Shown here: positions 19,501 to 27,804 of the stretch, piece after piece
Position numbering within the stretch: position 1 is the first letter of the stretch
Layout: every line of letters starts with the position of its first letter
DNA from: Candidatus Kapaibacterium sp.
Lineage (GTDB): Bacteria; Bacteroidota; Ignavibacteria; Kapaibacteriales; WFXC01
Length of the DNA: 43,479 nt
NCBI GenBank assembly: GCA_015490805.1
Contig: WFXC01000023.1
Span: 1-43,479, forward strand
Reading direction: 5' to 3'
The notes under the pieces: model-generated
Database searches by the model: none
The model's input: the letters and a program-made list of their open reading frames with translations, nothing else
What the model was told of the DNA's origin: nothing
Program-made: the position numbers and the translations under genes

Positions 19501-19719
19501 CTCCTTCAGCTTCTGCCGCAACTCCGCAATACGTTCCCGGACCTCAGCAGTCCGTTCTGCGATGCGCTTCCGAAACTCCTCGGTTTTCTGGCGCAACTGT
19601 TCATCGGTGAGCTCGTGCAACTGCTCATAGATCTGATTGATCTGCTCCACAATCGGTTTCAATGCGCGAATATCCCGCTCGTGCTTTGTTCCAAAAATTT
19701 TTTTCAGGAAATTCAACAT
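16588..19719 (-). CDS. secA: preprotein translocase ATPase SecA
   Basis: The 1043-residue motor drives unfolded preproteins through SecYEG at the inner membrane. The first ATP-binding domain has [16 protein letters not shown] (about 158). [19 protein letters not shown] follows (DEAD-like box). The second nucleotide domain has [12 protein letters not shown] and [11 protein letters not shown]. The C-terminus carries the zinc-binding SecB/ribosome motif [14 protein letters not shown] (about 1025-1038). Compared with the 901 residues of E. coli SecA it has an insertion around 260-390 ([18 protein letters not shown] region), as in other Bacteroidota/Chlorobiota. It is divergent from a small unknown gene with about 60 bp between them. 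It provides the export step for the many signal-peptide proteins in the window. Confidence 0.98.
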   Translation of the reverse strand: MLNFLKKIFGTKHERDIRALKPIVEQINQIYEQLHELTDEQLRQKTEEFRKRIAERTAEVRERIAELRQKLKEDLSHEEREAVGEELKKLEEEEFELEQEVLDEILPEAYAVVKEVCRRLVGTRYTVVGHEVEWDMIPYDVQLMGAIVLHQGKIAEMATGEGKTLVAVMPLYLNALVGKGVHLVTVNDYLARRDSEWMRPVFERLGLTVGCIQSNMKPEERKKAYQADITYGTNNEFGFDYLRDNMVVSLDQMVQRGHYYAIVDEVDSVLIDEARTPLIISGPVEQTDHQFDELNPYVRRLVEAQKKLVAGFVREAEEWLAKQDTDKEALQKAGVALLRAHRGFPKNKRLMKLLQDPANKQLLQDTELEYLRDKGIRMQEIDRELYFAIDEKNHQIDITDKGREFLERLVGEKDMFLLPDLPTEMSRIEGDASLSEEEKQRQKEELLRIYSERSEKIHTVIQLLKAYCLYERDVEYVVQDGKIKIVDEFTGRILEGRRYSEGLHQAIEAKEGVKVQQDTQTLATITIQNYFRLYKKLAGMTGTAETEAAEFYEIYGLDVVVIPTHKPVIREDKDDLIFRTKKEKYQAVIEEIQRLLKQGRAVLVGTTSVEVSELLSKMLRRAGIKHNVLNAKHHQREAEIVAQAGQPGMVTIATNMAGRGTDIKLHPKVREAGGLAIIGTERHESRRIDRQLRGRSGRQGDPGSSQFFISLEDDLMRLFGGERIASIMQRMKVPEGEPIQHKMITKSVERAQKRVEENNFAIRKRLLEYDDVMNQQREVIYRRRRMALEGENLKGEIFEYIAEIAEELYDTYQQDANINAVRQQLRSLILADLEMTAEEFAQIDREEFVRRVLQVAQEAYERKEKLLGSDFMRQLERAAVLITIDEQWREHLRAMDELKEGIHLRAYGQRDPLVEYKTEAYHMFVELIRTINRNIVSFVYRYYPPVIEQEFRTTEADGKRRRLPKVRGMAGQRLRYGKDTSFAQQLQAPVEVPEYETVSAEEGAAVVRKKRQPVRRQQPKIGPNDPCPCGSGRKYKYCHGKRG

Positions 19720-19778
19720 TTACCGTCAATCCCCGTTTTCTCCTTGAAATACCTGATTTTCTAAGCAGTTATAAACGG

Positions 19779-20102
19779 ATGTCCAACCAAGCTGTTTTAC
19801 AAAAAAAGATGGATCGAGCTTCGCAAAAAGAACGCAATACCGATCATAGCGAGGATGTTTTCATCTTCAGCGATGAAAACTTCCAGAAACAACTGGAAAC
19901 GGCACCCCAGCAGCGAGGGTACTACATCCTTCGCTTCTATGTGGATGACTATGGGAACTTAGCAAAGCACCGGACGAACAAGCTGGCAACGTTCTACTAC
20001 CTGCCGTCGGGAGGTACGCTGCGCGATGAAAATTTTAACATTGTGCGGTACAGTGCCCGCTACGATCTTTACAAAGATTTTGCCAAGGTCCGCCGGAAAT
20101 AA
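19779..20102 (+). CDS. small protein of unknown function, 107 residues
   Basis: I do not recognise this protein. From ATG at 19779 it has a Lys/Arg/Gln-rich N-terminus (about 1-45), then a compact part rich in Tyr and Phe: GYYILRFYVDDYGNLAKHR, FYYLPSGGTLRDENFNIVRY and DLYKDFAKVRRK. There is no signal peptide, membrane segment or metal motif, so it is probably cytoplasmic. The frame stays open upstream to 19662, but that would overlap the secA start; the secA-free start is preferred. It is divergent from secA, and its end converges 30 bp from the next minus-strand gene. That the tail half is well structured is inference. Confidence 0.6.
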   Translation: MSNQAVLQKKMDRASQKERNTDHSEDVFIFSDENFQKQLETAPQQRGYYILRFYVDDYGNLAKHRTNKLATFYYLPSGGTLRDENFNIVRYSARYDLYKDFAKVRRK

Positions 20103-20132
20103 GCCCGCTTCCCATCCCTGCACATCCATCGC

Positions 20133-22100
20133 TTAGCGCTCATCTTCTGCCCGATCTGCTGGCTGCACGAAACGCGCATACAATGCCTGCCGCAGCCGCT
20201 GAACCAGCGGATGATCAGGATCCCACCGCTGCTCGACCACAATACGATCGAATTCTGCCACCGCTTCCTTCCAGGTTCGACAGCGATTGATGCGATCCAC
20301 CACCGTTTGCCACAGATCGGCATCGCCCTGGCACAGTTCTTCGATCATCCGTTCCTGCTCCTGAACATCCAGACAACTCTGGATGGGACACGCATCCTCT
20401 GTTGCCTCCGGTGCAACGAAACGCCCCAGAAGTTCAAAGTAAAAATCCCGCACTCGCTGCGCTCTTTCTGAAATCCTGAACGGCTGGAGTTCTACATCCG
20501 CAACAGGTGCCGTTTCACTCTTCGCCAGCGCCTCCTCTACATCGTAGTACTCCATCGGAGGTGCTTCCCGATCATCTTCCACGGTGGTACCTGCTTCATC
20601 AATCTCCGGCGGCAAATATTCTTCATCCTTCTGCGCAATCTCCCTCATTATCTCCTCTTGCACCGCTACATCGGTGTTTCCATCATCCTCCGGGATGCGT
20701 TCTCCCATACCAGATTCTTCGGTGTCCGCCGGTGTAGCTGCACCTTCTGTTGTCTCACTTTGTACTGGCTCTTCCTCCGCTTCGGTCTCCGACGAAAGCT
20801 GCTCAGCTCCGATCTCTGCGATTTGCTCTGCATCTGCCATCTCTTCCGGTGGAACCATTGATGTCAGGTCCGCTTCTTCGTCACTCACGGTTTCCAGCAC
20901 TTCTTCACCTTCTGCCCGTTCCGTTGTCTGCTCTGCCGAAACCGGTTCCGTCACCCATTCCGGTTCTGAAGTTCTCTGCTCCGATACCATTGCTTCCTGC
21001 TGCAAAGTGTTTTCCTGCGGTGATTGTTCAGCCTCTGGATGATCCACCGACAGCTCTGCTATCGTTCCCGCTCCCGGTGATGCTGTTTCAACTCCTTCGG
21101 ATACAGGTGAGGTTTCAGAAGCTTCTAGCGCCTCCTCTACCTCAGCTCCGTCTTTTCTCTCTTCTCGAGAACCATCGTCTTCCTGCTTTACCGATAGTGC
21201 TTCTGCTTTCTTCTCAGCAGGCACTGCCTCACTGCTGCTTGCTTCATCAACGCTATCCTGTGGAGGAGCTGGAGCAAATTCCAGCGGCAATGTCTCTTCC
21301 TGCTCCTGCTCCACCTGTTCCAGTACCAACTGAATAACATACCGAAATTCTTCCCGCGAAATAAATTCCTTGTGTTGCCGCTCTGCAATTTCCTGCAACT
21401 TCTCTGCGATAGGAAAGATCCCTTTGTCGTGCAAAAACACAATCAGTGCAGCAATTGGGATACCGGAAATACCTGTTCGACCGGCGAAACCATAGATTGT
21501 CTGGAAAAACTGCTCCATTGGAATGAGCAATTCCAGAAACTGCGTCGGTGTATAGTCGAACAATTCGTCCTGATCCACTCTCTGAACGATCCGCTCAAAG
21601 TCCAGTGCTGACAGCAATTGCTCTGGCGAGTGCGTTTGTTCTTCAACCACCTGCCGAACTCCTCGCACCAGATAGGGATAATCGCCAAAGTACTGCAAGC
21701 GCAGGAAAATCACTTCTGCCGGCTGTGTCGGTTCGCCTCGAAACACAAACCATCGCAAAGTCGTTTGCGGACGAAGCAGGAAATTGCATCGGACCTTGGC
21801 TGCAAGCGCTGCCAGATCCCGGCGGGTCTGCTGATCAAACCGGGCAAACTTTCGACAAAACGCATCATACTGCTCCAGCAACGGCTGAAATGCTGGCTGC
21901 TGAAAATCGAAATAAGGAGAGCGCCGCCGCTGCAACTGCTGCTGATAAATCCACCATTCGACTTCAGCAGAGAAAAACTGCCGGTACGGTGGCTCGATTC
22001 TTTCATCCTGCTGGAGTACTTCCAGCGGAAGATAGGGCTGTTCGTTCTCCAGCAACCTCAACAGCCGGTCGGTCTCGATGCGAATTTCCGATTCAAACAT
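20133..22100 (-). CDS. unknown 655-residue protein with a long acidic linker
   Basis: I do not recognise the family. Three parts are visible. Residues 1-275 look like a folded, mainly helical domain rich in Gln, Phe and Tyr (EVEWWIYQQQLQRRR, FLELLIPMEQFFQTIYGFAG). Residues about 275-540 are a strongly acidic Glu/Ser/Thr/Ala/Val-rich stretch without hydrophobic periodicity, probably disordered. Residues about 543-655 form a second helical domain (RVRDFYFELLGRFV, WQTVVDRINRCRTW). There is no signal peptide, so it should be cytoplasmic. It follows mutS2 on the same strand after 143 bp. The first Met is preceded by GCGGAG. Low-complexity coding is continuous in frame, which argues for a real gene. 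Confidence 0.72.
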   Translation of the reverse strand: MFESEIRIETDRLLRLLENEQPYLPLEVLQQDERIEPPYRQFFSAEVEWWIYQQQLQRRRSPYFDFQQPAFQPLLEQYDAFCRKFARFDQQTRRDLAALAAKVRCNFLLRPQTTLRWFVFRGEPTQPAEVIFLRLQYFGDYPYLVRGVRQVVEEQTHSPEQLLSALDFERIVQRVDQDELFDYTPTQFLELLIPMEQFFQTIYGFAGRTGISGIPIAALIVFLHDKGIFPIAEKLQEIAERQHKEFISREEFRYVIQLVLEQVEQEQEETLPLEFAPAPPQDSVDEASSSEAVPAEKKAEALSVKQEDDGSREERKDGAEVEEALEASETSPVSEGVETASPGAGTIAELSVDHPEAEQSPQENTLQQEAMVSEQRTSEPEWVTEPVSAEQTTERAEGEEVLETVSDEEADLTSMVPPEEMADAEQIAEIGAEQLSSETEAEEEPVQSETTEGAATPADTEESGMGERIPEDDGNTDVAVQEEIMREIAQKDEEYLPPEIDEAGTTVEDDREAPPMEYYDVEEALAKSETAPVADVELQPFRISERAQRVRDFYFELLGRFVAPEATEDACPIQSCLDVQEQERMIEELCQGDADLWQTVVDRINRCRTWKEAVAEFDRIVVEQRWDPDHPLVQRLRQALYARFVQPADRAEDER

Positions 22101-22243
22101 CTCCGCTTTCGCTTTGTTGCGCTACTGAAAAACGAAAATTACAAAATCCCGGTTGAATAGCCGATAGTCCCCATCGCCTTCTTGAGCAATCCACCCCGGA
22201 GCGTACGACGAACTCCAGGCTCTCCGAATACCACTGGCACAGC

Positions 22244-24637
22244 CTACTTCAACTCCACGATGGTCACGCCTGCTCCCCCTTCCAGCTCATTACCAACGCG
22301 GAATGAAGCTACCGAAGGATGTTGCCGCAGAAACTGGTGGATTCGCTCCCGGAGAGCACCGGTTCCCTTGCCGTGGATGATGGTCAACTCTTTCAACGGT
22401 GATAGCAGCGCCCGTGCGATAAAGTGATCAACTTCCAGAAGCGCTTCTTCCGGGAAATACCCGCGAACATCCAGGGTAGCATTCGCATCCAGTGCGGAAA
22501 TCGTTCCCTCTACTGATTCCATTTTCCACCGCCGCTTGTCCTGCTGCTTCTCTGCCTCTTTCTCCGACAGCACCTGTAATTTCTCAAATCCCACTTTCAT
22601 CCGCACATTGCCAACTTCCACTACTGCCAGTTGCTTTTCTGGATACACTTCCTGCACAACTCCTGGCGTTGTCATATCCTCCACCCGTACCATCGCCCCT
22701 TTATGAATAGTCGGTGGCGGCGGTGCCGCAACTGGCTTTGCTTCGATGCCGGGGATGCTTTGCAATTGCTTCTCCAGTCGCTGGATTCGGCGATGCGCTT
22801 CTTTTGGCTGAAGTTGATTCTCCCGCAATTCCCGAACCGTTTGCTCAATCAACCGCCGGGCATCAGCAACAACCTGCTGAGCTTCCGCCTGCGCCGCTTC
22901 CATCAGGGCACGATACTTCTGGCGAAATTTCTCGAACCGTTCTTCATACTGCTGGCGTTTCCGTTCGGCTGCCTTCCGTTCTTCAGCAATCTGCTGTTTT
23001 AACTGTTCCAGTTGTTGTTGCTGATGCTGCACCTGTGCGATAGCTTCCTCCAGCAAATGCTGCTCGGATCCCAGATAGGACCGCGCTTTCTCCAGCACCT
23101 GCGGTGGAAGTCCGATTTTTTCTGCCAGCACAAAAGCATAGCTGTTGCCGGGAACGTGGGGCAGCAGCCGGTATGTTGGCTCCATCCGCTGCGAATCGAA
23201 CTCCATACTGGCATTTGCCATCTGGGGACGCACCATTGCATAGCTTTTGAGCGAGGATTGGTGTGTTGTAACGACCAAAAATGCTCCCTCCTCCAGCAAC
23301 ACCTCCATCACACCCATTGCCAGCGCCGCACCTTCCTGCGGATCCGTTCCCGCGGCAATTTCATCGATGAGCACCAGTGTCTGGTCATCGGCGTACTCCA
23401 GAATATGCCGCAGTCGCAGCATCTGGGAACTGAACGTGCTCAGATCCTGTTCCAGCGACTGATGATCGCCAATGGACGCAAACAACTGAACCCCACACAG
23501 CCGACAGCGTCCCAGCGGATAAATCCCGCTTAATGCCATTGCAACTGCCAATCCGATGGTTTTCAACGCCACCGTTTTACCGCCGGCATTTGGTCCCGAA
23601 ATTAAAAACCCCTTATGCTCTTCGGAAAAAGTGATGGTCAACGGCACAACATTTGACTTACCTTTCTGGATGACCAGCAGCGGGTGATACACTTCTGCAA
23701 ACCGCAACTCAGGATCATCCGTTAGCTCCGGCTGTTCTCCACCGTAGGTTCGTGCAAATCGCACCTTTGCGTGCAAAGCATCCAGATGTCCCAGGATCTC
23801 CAGCGATCGCTGCCACCGATCTGCTTCAGCCGCAATTTCTGCCGTCAGCACCCGGAGAATACGTTCAATTTCCCGGCGTTCCCGGTCGTGTAAAAATGCC
23901 AGCTCATTATTCAACTCGACAATGGAGGCAGGTTCCATAAACACAGTCATTCCCGACTTGGAGACGCCGTGCATAATGCCCGGCACTTTTCCCTTATGCT
24001 CCACCCGAACCGGGATGACATAGCGCCCTTCACGCTGCGTGACAAATTCATCACTCAAGACACCGTCTTCCGCCAGCCGCCGCATAATCCGCTGCACTTT
24101 CTGCCGAATCACTGCACCCAGGCGGAGCAGTTCCGTCCGGATCGCTCGCAGCTCTGCCGAAGCCTGATCCCGAACAGCAGCAGTATCATCGATCACTTCC
24201 CGAATATGTCTTTCCAGCAAACGATTTGCATAGAGTTCTGAGCAAAGTGCTGCCAGATGCGGCACCGCTTCCCGGTAATGGAGCACTTCCTGCTTGATCA
24301 ACCGGGAGAGCCGGATCACATCTCGCACTTTAAGAATTTCCGAGGGAGTCAGAAAGGCATCCTGGATACGGGCTTTTGCCAGCAGGGGGCGAATATCTTC
24401 CAGGGTATCAACGGCGAGTGGGACCCCCTGTTCCAACAACCACCAGAGCTCCCGCTGCCGCTCGTGTTCTTGCTGCACCCAGTAAATGTGGCGATCCGGG
24501 CGCGACTGCAAAATAATTTCTTTCCCCAGCTCTGAAACACACCCCTGGGCAATATGCTGAAGCAATTTCGGAAATTCCAGTTCCCGGAGAGTCTCTTCCT
24601 GAAGCTGCTCCCTTGAAAGCTGCTGCTGTGGAATCAT
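22244..24637 (-). CDS. mutS2: MutS2 family ATPase/endonuclease
   Basis: The 797-residue protein has the MutS core ATPase with Walker A GPNAGGKTVAL (about 346), the DLSTFSSQMLRLRHIL segment and LIDEIAAGTDPQEGAALA (Walker B). A long coiled coil rich in Gln/Glu/Lys follows (about 510-620). A C-terminal Smr domain (about 720-797) has LDVRG, where many members have LDLRG, and HGKGTGALR. There is no mismatch-recognition domain. MutS2 proteins suppress recombination and, in Bacillus, act on collided ribosomes. The start overlaps the yqeY-like stop as ATGA, so the two are coupled. Confidence 0.95.
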   Translation of the reverse strand: MIPQQQLSREQLQEETLRELEFPKLLQHIAQGCVSELGKEIILQSRPDRHIYWVQQEHERQRELWWLLEQGVPLAVDTLEDIRPLLAKARIQDAFLTPSEILKVRDVIRLSRLIKQEVLHYREAVPHLAALCSELYANRLLERHIREVIDDTAAVRDQASAELRAIRTELLRLGAVIRQKVQRIMRRLAEDGVLSDEFVTQREGRYVIPVRVEHKGKVPGIMHGVSKSGMTVFMEPASIVELNNELAFLHDRERREIERILRVLTAEIAAEADRWQRSLEILGHLDALHAKVRFARTYGGEQPELTDDPELRFAEVYHPLLVIQKGKSNVVPLTITFSEEHKGFLISGPNAGGKTVALKTIGLAVAMALSGIYPLGRCRLCGVQLFASIGDHQSLEQDLSTFSSQMLRLRHILEYADDQTLVLIDEIAAGTDPQEGAALAMGVMEVLLEEGAFLVVTTHQSSLKSYAMVRPQMANASMEFDSQRMEPTYRLLPHVPGNSYAFVLAEKIGLPPQVLEKARSYLGSEQHLLEEAIAQVQHQQQQLEQLKQQIAEERKAAERKRQQYEERFEKFRQKYRALMEAAQAEAQQVVADARRLIEQTVRELRENQLQPKEAHRRIQRLEKQLQSIPGIEAKPVAAPPPPTIHKGAMVRVEDMTTPGVVQEVYPEKQLAVVEVGNVRMKVGFEKLQVLSEKEAEKQQDKRRWKMESVEGTISALDANATLDVRGYFPEEALLEVDHFIARALLSPLKELTIIHGKGTGALRERIHQFLRQHPSVASFRVGNELEGGAGVTIVELK

Positions 24638-25080
24638 TCGCTACTCAGCAACTGGCGCACCACCTGTTGCACTTGCTTTCCTTCTGCTTTTCCTCTCAGC
24701 ACTTTCATCGCCGCCTGCATCACGCGTCCAAAATCTTTGATGCTGGTTGCCCCCACTTCCTCAATGATTCTGGCAACCTCCTGGCGCAATTCTTCCCTGC
24801 TCAACTGCTTCGGTAAAAACTCTTCCAACACCTGTAATTCCGCCTTTTCCTGTTCTACCAGATCCTGCCGACCGGCTTTCTCGTACTGTTCGATTGCCTC
24901 CCGCCGCTTTTTGACACTGGTCAGCACCACCTGCAATTCACGATCTTCGGTGACCTCCTGACCACTTTTCTCCAGTTCCAGCAAAGCAGCATTGAGTAAT
25001 CGCAGGGTACGCACTCGCACCTCATCCTTTGCCTTCATTGCTTCCTTGAGTTTCTCCATCACCGCTTGCCGCAGTCCCAT
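24634..25080 (-). CDS. GatB/YqeY domain protein
   Basis: The 148-residue cytosolic protein has the YqeY pattern: an N-terminal helical hairpin (KLKEAMKAKDEVRVRTLRLLNAAL), RREAIEQYEKAGRQDL in the middle and LEEFLPKQLSREEL followed by the small C-domain with FGRVMQAAM. The fold is shared with the tail of the GatB subunit of tRNA amidotransferase. The biochemical role of free YqeY proteins is not firmly known. ATG at 25080 is preceded by GGAGG. A GTG at 25092 could also serve. It is the first gene of the yqeY-mutS2 pair and is divergent from rpsT. Confidence 0.92.
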   Translation of the reverse strand: MGLRQAVMEKLKEAMKAKDEVRVRTLRLLNAALLELEKSGQEVTEDRELQVVLTSVKKRREAIEQYEKAGRQDLVEQEKAELQVLEEFLPKQLSREELRQEVARIIEEVGATSIKDFGRVMQAAMKVLRGKAEGKQVQQVVRQLLSSE

Positions 25081-25216
25081 CGCCTCCAACACGCCGTTTG
25101 TTCCACTTGTTCAATACTTGCTGTCGGTAATCGTTAAAAAAGCGCTGGCAAAGCGGCTAAACGTTTCCTTGTACGTTGTAGTGTAGAGTAAAACACAACA
25201 GAGGCACCGAGAGAGA

Positions 25217-25489
25217 ATGGCTCACACAGCATCAGCGAAAAAGCGTATTCGACAAAATGCGAAGCGTCGTGCTCACAACCGATACTACCGAGTAATGGCA
25301 CGTCGGGCGATCAAAGCCGTACGGCAATCGACCACGTACGAAGAAGCAGTAGAAAAATTCCGATTTGCGACCAAAATTCTGGATCGTATTGCTGACCGTG
25401 GCATCGTCCACAAAAACTACGCAGCAAACAAAAAATCGAAATTAGCAAAGTACATCAACAAGCTGAAAGCTGAACAGGCAGCATCGTAA
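25217..25489 (+). CDS. rpsT: 30S ribosomal protein S20
   Basis: This 90-residue, very basic protein has the S20 pattern: HTASAKKRIRQNAKRRAHNR at the N-terminus, three helices and the late segment GIVHKNYAANKKSKLAKYIN. It binds 16S rRNA early in small-subunit assembly. It is preceded by GAGAGA before the ATG. The 124 bp to yqeY must contain divergent promoters, though none match a consensus well. tRNA-Arg starts 7 nt after the stop, so a shared transcript is likely. Confidence 0.96.
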   Translation: MAHTASAKKRIRQNAKRRAHNRYYRVMARRAIKAVRQSTTYEEAVEKFRFATKILDRIADRGIVHKNYAANKKSKLAKYINKLKAEQAAS

Positions 25490-25496
25490 TCAGCAC

Positions 25497-25570
25497 GCGC
25501 CCGTAGCTCAACTGGATAGAGCATCTGACTTCGGATCAGAGGGTTGGGGGTTCGAGTCCTCCCGGGCGCG
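25497..25570 (+). tRNA. tRNA-Arg (anticodon TCG)
   Basis: A 74-nt cloverleaf can be folded. Acceptor GCGCCCG pairs with CGGGCGC; D stem is GCTC/GAGC; anticodon stem TCTGA/TCAGA carries loop CTTCGGA (anticodon TCG); T stem GGGGG/CCTCC includes one G-T pair. The discriminator is G and CCA is not encoded. It follows rpsT by 7 nt. Confidence 0.94.
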
Positions 25571-25850
25571 CAAGGGAAAATGCCAAACAACAAAGAAAAA
25601 TCTGACTTCCACATAGCTCTGTCCTTGCAAGACCATGTTCATTCAATGCAATCATAGTGTATGCTTTATTTCCTCTTCACCATCGCCATAGCAAAGCCAC
25701 CGTTACATACACTACACCCTCAGCTTCAACGTTGTGCAATTTTTGCAGAATACAACAGCTTACCTGAGACTGAGGGTAGTAACTAAACAGTCAACGATGG
25801 AATAAGGGGTAAGTTATTTGTTTGCGGAAAACAGATAAAGGAGTATTGTG

Positions 25851-26285
25851 ATGACAGGATCAATGCAACCATTGATTGATGCGCTGAACGAAGACTTAGC
25901 CTTTGAGTATGCCGCAATTATTCAGTACATCACCTTTGCGGCTATGGTCAAAGGGATTCATCGGCGTGAACTGCACGAATTTTTCCTGGCAGAAATTCTG
26001 GACGAAGTGGAACACGCAAAGTATCTTGCAGAAAAAATTGTCGCTTTAGGTGGTGAACCTGTCACAACCCCCAAACCTTTCCCGATCGTTACTTCTCCCA
26101 AAGAAATGCTGGAAGCCATTTACGAAGCGGAAAGGACAACAGTTGAGCGGTATACCGAACACGCCAGATTAGCAGAGCAATTGGGCGCTAAGGACGTCCA
26201 GGTGAAACTGGAAGACATCATTGTCGAAGAAGCGAACCACCGGGACGAAGTGGCGAAAATCCTCTGGATGTATCAAGGAGACTGA
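25851..26285 (+). CDS. ferritin-like diiron protein (bacterioferritin/Dps-like)
   Basis: The 144-residue four-helix protein has iron ligands placed as in ferritin-like diiron carriers: Glu in LNEDLAFEYAAIIQYI (helix 1), EILDEVEHAKYL with ExxH (helix 2), ERTTVERYTEHARL (helix 3) and IIVEEANHRDEVAKIL with ExxxH (helix 4). It is likely to oxidise and store iron, or to protect against peroxide, in the cytoplasm. ATG at 25851 is 7 nt after AAAGGAG; a GTG one codon earlier is too close to it. The 280 bp upstream, after tRNA-Arg, show no further gene. The phosphatase gene follows after 14 nt, so these probably share a transcript. Confidence 0.9.
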   Translation: MTGSMQPLIDALNEDLAFEYAAIIQYITFAAMVKGIHRRELHEFFLAEILDEVEHAKYLAEKIVALGGEPVTTPKPFPIVTSPKEMLEAIYEAERTTVERYTEHARLAEQLGAKDVQVKLEDIIVEEANHRDEVAKILWMYQGD

Positions 26286-26299
26286 TCCTGCGACTCTCA

Positions 26300-26809
26300 A
26301 TGCGATTACCAAAGGTACTGTTTGTGTGTCTGGGCAACATTTGCCGCTCTCCCTTAGCAGAAGGTATCTTTCGGCATCAGATAGCACGTCGAGTGCCCGA
26401 TCATCCGATGATAGTGGACTCTGCGGGTTTGGACGACTACCACGTTGGCGAACCGCCCGATGCTCGAACGCTCCTGGTCGCTCATCAGCACGGTATCACC
26501 TTGAACCACCGTGCCCGGCTCATTACCCCGGAGGATCTTCAGCGTTTTGATTACATCTTAGCAATGGATCGTTCCAATCTTCGCAAACTTCAGAAACTGG
26601 CGCGCCAGTATGGAATCGCTGATCCACCAGAAATTCGACTAATGCGCGATTTCGATCCGCAACCTGATAGCGGTGAAGTACCGGATCCCTACTACGGCAC
26701 GATGGAAGACTTTGAAGCAGTCTACCAGATTTTAGACCGATCCATCCACCATTTCATTGATTTTCTGCTCAACTCGGTCATCCGATCGGAAAGTCCGCAG
26801 CACCGGTAA
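26300..26809 (+). CDS. low-molecular-weight protein-tyrosine-phosphatase family protein
   Basis: The 169-residue cytosolic phosphatase has the P-loop CLGNICRSPLAEG at residues 10-22, with nucleophile Cys10 and Arg16. The general-acid loop is VPDPYYGTMEDF near 128. Length and motif order are normal for LMW-PTP. The stop and the next ATG share a base (TAATG), so the kinase gene is translationally coupled. In many bacteria LMW-PTP genes sit next to fructosamine-kinase homologues, and members of such pairs have been reported to dephosphorylate sugar phosphates on ketoamines. The substrate here may therefore be a glycated protein or sugar phosphate instead of phosphotyrosine (inference). Confidence 0.93.
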   Translation: MRLPKVLFVCLGNICRSPLAEGIFRHQIARRVPDHPMIVDSAGLDDYHVGEPPDARTLLVAHQHGITLNHRARLITPEDLQRFDYILAMDRSNLRKLQKLARQYGIADPPEIRLMRDFDPQPDSGEVPDPYYGTMEDFEAVYQILDRSIHHFIDFLLNSVIRSESPQHR

Positions 26810-27678
26810 TGCTCCCTGTCGCCACGGATCAACTGGAACGCGCTTTAGCAGAACTTCTCCACACCGACATTCTGCTGCACAGCCACTTTCCCGTTGGCGG
26901 TGGGTGCATCCACCACGGAGGCGTTATTAAAACGAATCGTGGAACGTTCTTCTTGAAGTGGAATACCACCGATGCCCGCCCAATGTTCGAGGCGGAGCAG
27001 AAAGGACTTCAGGCACTGCGCCATCGATCGTCCCTGCTGGTACCGATGTCCTATGGCATATTTACACTGAATCGCTACGCCTTCCTGCTCTTAGAATACT
27101 TCCCTCATCAGCCAGCAACAGCGCTGTACTGGGAGCGTTTCGGGATCGGACTTGCAGAGTTGCATCGGAACTCTGCAGACCGCTACGGTTTTGATGAGGA
27201 CAATTTCATTGGCTCGCTTCCTCAATCGAATCGCTGGCACGCTACCTTTGTGGACTTCTTCATCCACGAGCGCCTGCTCCCCCAGATCCAGCGGGCGCAG
27301 CAGCAGCTTACTGCTTCCCACCGCCGCCAATTCGACCGCCTCTTTGCTCAGCTTCCCCATCTGCTCCCTGAAGAACCTCCCGCTCTGCTGCACGGCGATC
27401 TCTGGAGTGGCAACTGCTTTGCGACTACCAACGACGAGGCTGTCATTGTGGATCCTGCCGTGTACTACGGACACCGGGAAGCGGAATTAGCTTTCACCCT
27501 GCTGTTTGGCGGCTTTCACGATCGTTTCTACCAGAGCTATCACTCTCATTTTCCTTTGCTGTCCGACTGGCAGCAGCGCGTGGATCTGTACAACCTCTAT
27601 CCGCTGCTGGTCCATCTCAATTTGTTCGGTTCTTCCTACCTCCCTGACATTGAGCGCATTCTTCGTCGATATACCTGA
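26809..27678 (+). CDS. fructosamine/ribulosamine 3-kinase family protein
   Basis: The 289-residue kinase of the FN3K family phosphorylates the sugar of ketoamine adducts on proteins, which makes them unstable and removes the glycation. The hallmark HGDLWSGN is at about 194-201, and DPAVYYGHREAELAF follows at about 217-231; both are strongly typical of the family. The N-terminal lobe contains the GGGCIHHGGV segment and the ATP-binding Lys in FLKWN. Bacterial homologues mostly prefer ribulosamines and erythrulosamines to fructosamines (family knowledge). It is coupled to the LMW-PTP gene through a one-base overlap. It ends the plus-strand transcript beginning with ferritin or earlier. Confidence 0.94.
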   Translation: MLPVATDQLERALAELLHTDILLHSHFPVGGGCIHHGGVIKTNRGTFFLKWNTTDARPMFEAEQKGLQALRHRSSLLVPMSYGIFTLNRYAFLLLEYFPHQPATALYWERFGIGLAELHRNSADRYGFDEDNFIGSLPQSNRWHATFVDFFIHERLLPQIQRAQQQLTASHRRQFDRLFAQLPHLLPEEPPALLHGDLWSGNCFATTNDEAVIVDPAVYYGHREAELAFTLLFGGFHDRFYQSYHSHFPLLSDWQQRVDLYNLYPLLVHLNLFGSSYLPDIERILRRYT

Positions 27679-27760
27679 CATCTACTGTTTTGTAACTTTT
27701 TCGCCATTGCTGATAACTCTATCCTGAAGCGGTAGAACACAGTATGTGCAAACTTTTTTG

Positions 27761-27768
27761 TATGTTTG
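27761..27768 (+). promoter_or_regulatory. candidate -7 element of the Bacteroidota type
   Basis: TATGTTTG matches TAnnTTTG and lies 37 nt upstream of the secreted-protein start at 27805. No clear -33 was found. Confidence 0.35.
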
Positions 27769-27804
27769 AACACAGTCATCTAAACAATAAAAGCAGCAAT
27801 AGCA

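Noticed and set aside
20584-21337. Ser/Ala- and Leu/Pro-rich plus-strand frames opposite the acidic linker gene
   Set aside because: They mirror the low-complexity codons of the minus-strand gene (GAA/GAG on one strand gives TTC/CTC on the other).
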